From NCBI GenBank assembly GCA_963712065.1, contig CAVQGM010000001.1, positions 744,001 through 808,000 on the forward strand: DNA of 64,000 nt. Reading direction: 5' to 3'. Source of the stretch: CAVQGM01 sp963712065. GTDB lineage: Bacteria > Actinomycetota > Acidimicrobiia > Acidimicrobiales > Acidimicrobilacustridaceae. Shown here one piece after another: positions 58,021-64,000 of the stretch. Below the pieces are notes generated by a model. That model was not told the DNA's origin. It ran no database searches and saw nothing but the letters and a program-made list of their open reading frames with translations. Each line of letters begins with the position of its first letter. The stretch's first letter is position 1. The translations under genes were made by a program, and so were the position numbers.

Positions 58021-60468
58021 CTACTCGACCACGCGCAGGGTGCCGGGGACGTCCATGTGGCGGAGGCGGCGGGTGGTGAGCAGCGGTGCGACGCCCACCG
58101 CGATCACGCTGAGCACGACGGCGGTGACCAGGGTGCCGGCGGACACGACGACGTCCATGCCCATGTCGGGCATGGTGTTCTCGATCGTCGACGTGATGAT
58201 CCAGCGGTTCAGCAGCAACCCGGTGGCCACGCCCGCGGCGGTGGCGAGCGCGCCGATCAGCAACCCTTCCGCCACCTCGAGGCCGACCACGCGTCGCATC
58301 GGCATGCCGAAGGCGAACAGCGTCGCCCGCTCCCGGGCACGCTCGTCGGCGTTGATGCTCGTGGCGTTGTAGGCGATGAGGAGCGCGAGCAGGAGGACGA
58401 ACGCCTCGAGCACCCGGAAGACCCCGGTGAAGTCCTCCAGGCTCTGCTCCACGACCTGGGTGGACACCGCCACGGGCTGCACCGAGGCGACGCCCGGGAG
58501 CCCGAACAGCTCCTGCTCGACGTCGTCGGGCGTGGCACCCGGAGCGGGCAACAGGTACACGGCGTTCGCCGCACCGGGCACGCCGAAGGCATCGAGCTGC
58601 GTCCGGTCCAGGTAGGCGGTGAACCGGAACGGGCTGGGATGGATGCCGGCGACCGGCATCGGCGTCTGCACCACGACGAAGCCCTCGCCCCGTCGCGCCG
58701 GGTGCTCGAGGGTGACCGTGTCACCCACGGTCGCCCCCAGGTCCTCGGCGGCCTTGCGGGCCAGCACCAGGCCGACGCGGTCCTCGCCGAGCCCTCCCTC
58801 TTCGAACGTGGGCGCCCACACGTCGCCGTCGAGGTCGATGGCCTCGAGCACCACGTCGACGCTCTCGCGACCCGGGGTCGACAACGTGCCGCCCAGTCGG
58901 AGCACCGGTTCCACGGCACCCACCGACGTCGCGGCGGCCACGGCGTCCAGCTCCGGGCCGCCCTCGACGACGAACCCGTCGAGCGTGGCGGACACGCGGT
59001 CGGGATGGTCCCCGAGCAGCTCGGTCTCGTTGCGCTGCATCGTGACCAGGAACGAGTCGAGCAGACCGAGGACGACGACGAGCGCGGCGACCGTGGCGCC
59101 GATGCCGAGGGCGGTGAGCATCGTCCGACGAGGAGCGCGCAACACGTTGCCGAACGGCATCCGGCGGAAGGCGCTCACCGGCCAGCGCAGGTGGCGCAGG
59201 AGCGGGGCCAGCCCGCTGCGGGCCGCGGCGTGGGTCGTGGTGATGGCGTCGACCGGCATCACCCTCACCGCCCGCCACACCGGCCAGGCGGTGGCCAGGA
59301 ACGGCAGCACGAACCCGATGGCCGCGCCCCGGACGAACATGTCCGGCTGCCACGGCGTCCGCCACACCGGGAGGGGCAGCATCGACTGGAAGACCGGGCG
59401 GAGGGCGGCCATCACCACGAAGGTCATGACCACGCCGAGGGCGGCGCCGGCCAGCGCGATCTGGGCGCCGACGAGCAACGGGCGCGTGGCCAGTCGCCGG
59501 CGCGTCCAGCCCATGGCCATGCCGATGCCGATCTCCCGGCGCTGCGCCTCCACCATCCGACTGGCCAGGTTGAACGCCCCGAAGGCGGCGCCGGCCAGGA
59601 TGAGGCCGGCGAGGATGTTCCAGAACCGCTGGTCGCCCTCGATGTCGTCGTAGAGCACGCGATAGGCGTCCTCGTCCTCGGTCTGGCCGACCGTCACCCC
59701 GAGGCCGGTGCCCGACTCGGCGAACGCCGCCTCGACGTCCCGGGCGGCGGCCTCGGGATCGACCCCGGGTGAGAGCTCGAGGACCAGGTCGTTGACCCGG
59801 CCCGCTCGCCCGGCCAGCTGCTGGGCCGTCTCCAACGAGGTGAACAGCGCGGCGAAGTTGGCCTGGGCGAAGAACCCGCCCTCCTCGGTCATCACGAAGA
59901 AGTACTCGGGGCTCGACGCGATGCCGACGCTGGTCACCTCCTGGGCGCCCGCGACCCGGAGGCTGCGCTCGGGGGGGAGGTCGTAGAAGTCGGCGAAGTT
60001 GCGCTCGACCAGCACCACCGGTCGACCGGCGTCGGATTCGGACAGCGACCGCCCGGCCCCCTCGGCGACGTACACGGCGTTGACGTGCGGACCGCCGTCG
60101 CCGAGGTCCATCCCCACGAGGCGGCCGGGCACGAGGATCGACTGACCGGCCGTGCTGGCGTCGACCTGCGTGTCGGCGATGAACCGCTCCTCGGCGGTGG
60201 CCACGATGCCGGGGTCGGGCAGGGTGGCCAGCACGGCGGCCATCTCCCCGGCGGGGGCGTCCACACCCTCGGCGGTGGTGACCCGGAGGTCGTACATGCG
60301 CAGCAGGGCGAAGGACTCGTCGTTCGACTGGCGGCGCCACGCCGCGGTGCTCCCGAGTGCGGCGTACACGCCGGTGCCGATGGCGATGATGAGCGCGATG
60401 GCCAGCACCTGGGCCCAGCGACGGCGCAGGTCCCTGGCTGCCCATCGGAGGGTGAACCCGAAGCCCAC
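58021..60468 (-). CDS. ABC transporter permease (FtsX/MacB-like, two FtsX domains)
   Basis: An 815-residue permease. The N-terminal helix (WAQVLAIALIIAIGTGVYA) is followed by an exported domain to about 265. A first FtsX-like domain follows (ILAGLILAGAAFGAFNLAS, then EIGIGMAMGW). A middle helix, a second exported domain and a second FtsX domain with RERATLFAFGMPMRRVVGLE complete it. This duplicated layout belongs to LolE/MacB-type exporters acting on lipids, lipoproteins or peptides. I chose GTG 60468 with AGGTGG 6 bases ahead; it lies 8 bases after the ATPase stop. No membrane-fusion protein adjoins, as usual in actinobacteria. Confidence 0.9.
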   Translation of the reverse strand: MGFGFTLRWAARDLRRRWAQVLAIALIIAIGTGVYAALGSTAAWRRQSNDESFALLRMYDLRVTTAEGVDAPAGEMAAVLATLPDPGIVATAEERFIADTQVDASTAGQSILVPGRLVGMDLGDGGPHVNAVYVAEGAGRSLSESDAGRPVVLVERNFADFYDLPPERSLRVAGAQEVTSVGIASSPEYFFVMTEEGGFFAQANFAALFTSLETAQQLAGRAGRVNDLVLELSPGVDPEAAARDVEAAFAESGTGLGVTVGQTEDEDAYRVLYDDIEGDQRFWNILAGLILAGAAFGAFNLASRMVEAQRREIGIGMAMGWTRRRLATRPLLVGAQIALAGAALGVVMTFVVMAALRPVFQSMLPLPVWRTPWQPDMFVRGAAIGFVLPFLATAWPVWRAVRVMPVDAITTTHAAARSGLAPLLRHLRWPVSAFRRMPFGNVLRAPRRTMLTALGIGATVAALVVVLGLLDSFLVTMQRNETELLGDHPDRVSATLDGFVVEGGPELDAVAAATSVGAVEPVLRLGGTLSTPGRESVDVVLEAIDLDGDVWAPTFEEGGLGEDRVGLVLARKAAEDLGATVGDTVTLEHPARRGEGFVVVQTPMPVAGIHPSPFRFTAYLDRTQLDAFGVPGAANAVYLLPAPGATPDDVEQELFGLPGVASVQPVAVSTQVVEQSLEDFTGVFRVLEAFVLLLALLIAYNATSINADERARERATLFAFGMPMRRVVGLEVAEGLLIGALATAAGVATGLLLNRWIITSTIENTMPDMGMDVVVSAGTLVTAVVLSVIAVGVAPLLTTRRLRHMDVPGTLRVVE

Positions 60469-60476
60469 GTCGCCAC

Positions 60477-61265
60477 CTACCAGTGCAGGTCGCGGATCGG
60501 GGCCCGCCCGCCCGGGGGCGGACCGTCGCTCGCCACCCGACCGCTCGACAGCTCGACCACCCGATCGGCCACCCGGGAGATCTCCCGGTTGTGCGTCACC
60601 ACGACCACGGTGCGCCCGGCGTCGGCCTGCTCCTGGAGGAGCTGGAGGATCTGCACGCCGGTGCGGAAGTCGAGGTCGCCCGTGGGCTCGTCCGCCACGA
60701 GCAGCGCGTTGCCGGTGGCGAGCGCCCGGGCGATCGCCACTCGCTGCTGCTCGCCACCCGAGAGCTCGCTCGGGTAGTGGTGGAGCCGATCGGACAGCCC
60801 CACCTGGTCGAGCACCTCCGTCGCCCGCCGGCGGGCCTGCCTGGCCGACCCGGCGATCTCCGCCCCGCACTGCACGTTCTCGAGGGCGGTGAGGGTGGGG
60901 AACAGGTTGAACGTCTGGAAGATGAACGACACCACCTCGCGCCGGAAGCCGAAGAGGTCGCCCTTGCTCATGCCGGTGATCTCCCGTCCGGCGACGACGG
61001 CCCGCCCGTCGCTGGGCGTGTCGAGGGCACCGATGATGTTCAACAGGGTCGACTTGCCGCTGCCCGACGGCCCCAGCACCACGACGAACTCGCCCTGGTC
61101 GACCTCGAGGTCGACGTCGCGGAGGGCGTACACCTCGCTCGCCCCCACCTGGTAGCGGCGCGAGACCCCCTCCAGCTCCACCATGGTGGGCACGCCCGGG
61201 CGGTGACCCGGATGTGGTCGGTCCGGGGACGGCCGCACGGCCGTGTGGTCGGACTCGGTGCTCAC
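60477..61265 (-). CDS. ABC transporter ATP-binding protein (MacB/LolD type)
   Basis: A 262-residue ATPase. Walker A is VVLGPSGSGKSTLLNIIG, Q loop FIFQTFNLFPTLTALENV, signature LSGGEQQRVAIARALA, Walker B LLVADEPTGDLD and H loop VVTHNREIS, all typical of the LolD/MacB group. It powers the permease encoded 8 bases downstream. The start is uncertain: GTG 61265 adds a ~27-residue disordered leader, while ATG 61184 (MVELEGVSRRYQ) begins the domain exactly; neither has a good ribosome binding site. Confidence 0.92.
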   Translation of the reverse strand: MSTESDHTAVRPSPDRPHPGHRPGVPTMVELEGVSRRYQVGASEVYALRDVDLEVDQGEFVVVLGPSGSGKSTLLNIIGALDTPSDGRAVVAGREITGMSKGDLFGFRREVVSFIFQTFNLFPTLTALENVQCGAEIAGSARQARRRATEVLDQVGLSDRLHHYPSELSGGEQQRVAIARALATGNALLVADEPTGDLDFRTGVQILQLLQEQADAGRTVVVVTHNREISRVADRVVELSSGRVASDGPPPGGRAPIRDLHW

Positions 61266-61386
61266 CCTTCGATCGTGCTCCCTCCCCGAGGCGTGGACCA
61301 GGGCATTCCGGCTCCTGTGCGGCGATCCCGGGGCTGCCCCCGGCGTCGGCACGGCCACCGGCCGGGATCGGTCGGAACGGAGGCGG

Positions 61387-62184
61387 TCAGCTCCCGCCGC
61401 CGGTCGTCGCCTGGCGGTAGCCCGCCAGGTGCGCCTGGACGTCGGGCGCGTGCTGCACGAGGTTCTGGTTGCGGATCTCGAGGGCCAGGGCGGTCGTGAG
61501 GTTCGGCGCCTCGGTGTTGTGCCAGAGCACCTCCTTGGTGCTCCGCAGTCCCGACGCGGTGTACGCCGCCATCACCCGGGCGTAGTCGAGGGCGAGGTCG
61601 TCGAGGCCGTCGTCATCGGCGACCTTCGACACGATGCCCATCTGGTGCGCCTCGGAGGCGTCGATCTGGCGACCGGTGAGGATGAGGTCGAAGGCCCGGG
61701 CGTTGCCGATCAGCCGCGGGAGCAGGTAGGTGATCCCGATGTCGGTCCCGGACAGCCCGGTGCGGATGAACGCCGAGCAGAAGGTGGCCGTCGGCGCGGC
61801 CAGGCGGAGGTCGGCGGCGCAGGCGAGGGCCAGACCGCCGCCGTACGCCGGTCCGTCGACGGCGGCGATGACGACCTGGGGCGTGTCCCGCAGGTGCACC
61901 ACCAGGTTCGACATGAAGCCCTGCGGGTCCACCCCGACGGGCATGTGGCGGTGACCGCCCGGCGCCGGCGGGGTGCCCCAGTCCTTGAGGTCGAGCCCGG
62001 CGCAGAAGCCCCGACCGGCGCCGGTGAGGATGACGACCTTGCACTCGTCGTCGGCGGCCACGGCGTCGAGGGCGTCGTGGAGGTCGGCCACCAGCTCGAA
62101 CGTGATGGCGTTGAGCCGATCGGGCCGGTTCAGGCGGATCCGGGTGATGTGGGGCTCGACGGGTTCGAGCTCGACGGTGTTCAC
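61387..62184 (-). CDS. enoyl-CoA hydratase/isomerase family protein
   Basis: A 265-residue crotonase. The first oxyanion-hole motif is TGAGRGFCAGLDLKDW and the second AAVDGPAYGGGLALACAADL. The segment FIRTGLSGTDIGITYLLPR is characteristic of a mycobacterial EchA subgroup, with Asp at a position often Glu. It hydrates enoyl-CoA in fatty-acid or steroid side-chain beta-oxidation. GTG 62184 overlaps the stop of the SDR gene by 4 bases and has GAGGAG 7 bases ahead. Confidence 0.92.
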   Translation of the reverse strand: MNTVELEPVEPHITRIRLNRPDRLNAITFELVADLHDALDAVAADDECKVVILTGAGRGFCAGLDLKDWGTPPAPGGHRHMPVGVDPQGFMSNLVVHLRDTPQVVIAAVDGPAYGGGLALACAADLRLAAPTATFCSAFIRTGLSGTDIGITYLLPRLIGNARAFDLILTGRQIDASEAHQMGIVSKVADDDGLDDLALDYARVMAAYTASGLRSTKEVLWHNTEAPNLTTALALEIRNQNLVQHAPDVQAHLAGYRQATTGGGS

Positions 62185-63065
62185 GCGGTGCTCCTCGTGG
62201 TCGATGGTCCGGGCGGCGCGGGGCGCTCGTCGGAGGCACGAGGCGCCTCCAGGGGGCCTGCGTCGAGGCCGCGCACCTCGAGCCCCCACTCGTCGATGAG
62301 GTCGAGGCTCACGACCGAGCGGCCGGTGACCTCGGCCGGGCAGTCGCACAGGGCGACGACCGCCTCCACCATCTGCTCGAGCGACTCGATCTGATCGGCC
62401 CGGACGGTGTCGCCGACCAGCGCCGCGGCCCCCTCGGTCATCACCGCCGCCCGCGGCTCGACACCGTTGACCCGGATGCCGGTGCCGTCCAGCTCGGCGG
62501 CCATGCCGTTGGTGACCCGGTTCAGGGCCGCCTTCGACGCGCCGTAGGTCACGATGGTCGAGCCCTGCGGGCCGAGCTCGAACGGGGGCCCGGTCGAGGG
62601 GCGGGCAGCCCCGCTCGAGAGGTTCACGATCCACCCTTCACCGGCGTCGACCATGGCCGGCACGACGGCGGCGGCCAGGTCGATCGGGGCGAACACGTTG
62701 ACCTCGAACAGGATCCGCCGACGTCTGGGCGGGAAGTCGAGCACGGGCGCGTACATGGCCGCCGCCGCGTCGTTCACGAGGACGTCGATGGGGCCGCCCA
62801 GCCCCTCGACCGCCTCCGGGACGATCCGGGCCCGGTCCTGCTCGTCGACCAGGTCGGCCACCACGGTGACGACGCGGCCGCCGTGGCGTCGGAGCCGGTC
62901 GGCGGTCTCGGCCAGGCTCCCGGGCAGGTGGGGGTGGTGGTCGACGGTGCGGGCGGTGATGGCCACGTCGGCGCCCTCGGCGGCGAGGCGCGCCGCGGTC
63001 GCCGCGCCGATCCCCCGGCTGGCGCCGGTCACGAGCGCTCGGCGACCGGCGAACCGCCCGGGCAT
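62181..63065 (-). CDS. short-chain dehydrogenase/reductase of the lipid-degradation cluster
   Basis: A 294-residue SDR: cofactor loop LVTGASRGIGAATAARLA, DVLVNDAAAAMYAP (variant of the NNAG motif), catalytic Ser in VNLSSGAARP and Tyr/Lys in TYGASKAALNRV. An unusual insertion lies between the Ser and Tyr (TGPPFELGPQGSTIV). It likely oxidises a hydroxyacyl-CoA or hydroxysteroid. ATG 63065 with GAGGGGGC 9 bases ahead. Overlaps the crotonase gene downstream by 4 bases. Confidence 0.88.
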   Translation of the reverse strand: MPGRFAGRRALVTGASRGIGAATAARLAAEGADVAITARTVDHHPHLPGSLAETADRLRRHGGRVVTVVADLVDEQDRARIVPEAVEGLGGPIDVLVNDAAAAMYAPVLDFPPRRRRILFEVNVFAPIDLAAAVVPAMVDAGEGWIVNLSSGAARPSTGPPFELGPQGSTIVTYGASKAALNRVTNGMAAELDGTGIRVNGVEPRAAVMTEGAAALVGDTVRADQIESLEQMVEAVVALCDCPAEVTGRSVVSLDLIDEWGLEVRGLDAGPLEAPRASDERPAPPGPSTTRSTA

Positions 63066-63154
63066 CAGGCGATGCCCCCTCGGGACGTCGATCTGGATGG
63101 TGGTCGGGGTGACGTCGACATCGAGGAGCTGGCGTCCCAGGCGGCCTGCGCCGG

Positions 63155-63475
63155 CTACTTCCCGGGCGGACGGTACGAAGGCGTCTTCTTGGCCGCCTCG
63201 TCGAGATCCTCGGGCGTCATGAGCGGGGTCAGCCGCAGGCTCACCGCGCCACTCGCGTTGATGACGAGCGACACCGCGGCCGCACTGGCCTGGTCCGGGA
63301 CCTCGACGATGCCGAAGATGTCCGTGTCGCCGAAGGCGTAGTAGAGGCACTCGAGCGTGCCGCCGACCGACGCGAGGGCCTCGGCGGCGGCGTCGCGTCG
63401 GCTCGATCCCCCCTCTCGCATGAGCCCCTCGATGCCTTCACCGACGTAGTTCCCCTGGAAGAGGTACTTGGCCAT
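63155..63475 (-). CDS. GYD domain protein
   Basis: A 106-residue protein of the GYD family: KYLFQGNYVGEGIEGLMREG at the start, YYAFGDTDIFGIVEVPD in the middle and the ferredoxin-like fold ending in RLTPLMTPEDLDEA. Function unknown; members often sit in degradation clusters. ATG with AAAGGAAC 6 bases upstream. It lies 89 bases before the SDR gene. Confidence 0.88.
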   Translation of the reverse strand: MAKYLFQGNYVGEGIEGLMREGGSSRRDAAAEALASVGGTLECLYYAFGDTDIFGIVEVPDQASAAAVSLVINASGAVSLRLTPLMTPEDLDEAAKKTPSYRPPGK

Positions 63476-63653
63476 GGGAGATGTTCCTTTCCTCGGCGTC
63501 GGGACCGCCGACCGACTCCCGTGTCCGCACGGTGGCCATCAGGTCAGGGGCCCTCGACGCGCCGGCCCACAGGCAGGCGACTCCCACTCTTGCACGGCCC
63601 ACCGCCGGAGATGACGCCGGACGCGGGGGTGCCGCCGACCTCGTCGTCGCGGC

Positions 63654-64000
63654 CTACACGAGCAGCGGGTCGCGGGGCAGGCCGAGGATCCGCTCGCCGA
63701 TCTGGTTGCGCTTGATCTCCGACGTGCCCCCGGCGATCGACATCCCCCGGTGCATGAGCACCAGCAGGTTGCTCATCGCGCCGGCACCGTCCATGAACGC
63801 GGCGTCGGGGCCGTTGAGCTCGGTGAGGACGGCCGCCGCCTCGTGCCCGATCTCGGACAGCACGAGCTTGGTCATGGCGCCTTCGGGCCCGGGCTCGCCG
63901 CCGGCGACGGCCCGGTGGGCCGAGCGCAGGTTGAGCAGGCCCATGGCCTGGTGCTGGGCGATGTAGCGGCCGATGCGGGCCGCGCCGCCGGCGAGGCGCT
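63654..64000 (-). CDS. acyl-CoA dehydrogenase, C-terminal part (5' end beyond window)
   Basis: Only the last ~115 residues are inside the window. They form the C-terminal helical domain of an acyl-CoA dehydrogenase: GRYIAQHQAMGLLNLRSAHR, then MTKLVLSEIGHEAAA and the diagnostic MHRGMSIAGGTSEIKRNQIG with ERILGLPRDP. It oxidises acyl-CoA thioesters using FAD. It heads the cluster with GYD, SDR and crotonase genes, consistent with beta-oxidation of fatty acids or steroid side chains. Confidence 0.92.
   Translation of the reverse strand, partial: RLAGGAARIGRYIAQHQAMGLLNLRSAHRAVAGGEPGPEGAMTKLVLSEIGHEAAAVLTELNGPDAAFMDGAGAMSNLLVLMHRGMSIAGGTSEIKRNQIGERILGLPRDPLLV

Noticed and set aside
56227..59772. 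A 1181-codon open frame on the plus strand
   Set aside because: It overlaps the MFS gene in another frame and the ABC permease antisense; composition is Arg/Gly/His-rich without motifs.

Overview
The window is one contiguous piece of a very GC-rich actinobacterial chromosome. Thr/Pro-rich linkers, F420-type oxidoreductases, MurT/GatD, steroid-type P450s, DUF2236 and GYD proteins, and an abundance of short-chain dehydrogenases together suggest an Acidimicrobiia-like soil or water organism. That placement is an inference from gene content; no rRNA or tRNA gene is present to confirm it. Genes are densely packed with many 4-bp start/stop overlaps, and no gap between genes exceeds about 300 bases. 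The gaps above about 200 bases (4449-4741, 8362-8568, 14292-14517, 41888-42172, 54305-54537) are described in the feature list.

Layout. 1-4.7 kb: a minus-strand ECF vitamin transporter (DUF4430 lipocalin-like/transcobalamin-like secreted protein, T, A and S components) behind a well-conserved cobalamin riboswitch, so the substrate is probably cobalamin or a corrinoid. 4.7-14.9 kb: housekeeping and redox genes (MpaB-type oxygenase, membrane lipid kinase, M20 amidohydrolase, F420-type enzymes, DUF72, a CYP142-like P450) and the murT-gatD pair for peptidoglycan amidation. 14.9-22.2 kb: a molybdopterin oxidoreductase, an L,D-transpeptidase, two zinc-less MDR reductases and propionyl-CoA synthetase.

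22.2-29.2 kb is the most unusual region. A tight minus-strand operon encodes a MauE-like membrane protein, a Tat-exported protein with a 26-Cys MauA-like domain fused to five ~103-residue beta-type repeats, a membrane-anchored CGTC redoxin, a 24-residue membrane peptide, a multi-pass membrane protein and an orphan 160-residue protein. Divergent from it is a single-chain sigma factor/anti-sigma/transmembrane/extracellular sensor protein. I read this as an uncharacterised cell-surface system: a disulfide-rich exported protein, its own disulfide-forming machinery and a membrane-tethered sigma factor. Canonical methylamine dehydrogenase partners (MauB, MauG, amicyanin) are absent here.

29.2-42.7 kb: a second molybdopterin oxidoreductase, an ASCH-winged-helix protein, a two-component system flanked by two secreted low-complexity acidic proteins and putative 11-bp response-regulator repeats, a hydrolase-cyclase fusion, an alpha-L-fucosidase, an NlpC/P60 endopeptidase and PPK2. 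42.8-54.3 kb: short-chain dehydrogenases, a CarH-like B12 photosensor without a DNA-binding domain divergent from a frameshifted multicopper oxidase, a flavodoxin, a CYP125-like P450, and an unusual epimerase-KstD-type flavoprotein fusion. 54.3-64 kb: a carotenoid oxygenase, an MFS exporter, an ABC (MacB/FtsX-type) exporter, and a lipid/steroid side-chain degradation cluster (enoyl-CoA hydratase, SDR, GYD protein, acyl-CoA dehydrogenase).

Across the window many genes carry a TANNNT hexamer 6-9 bases before the start codon and have no ribosome binding site, which suggests widespread leaderless transcription. Genes with a longer leader usually have a purine-rich ribosome binding site instead.
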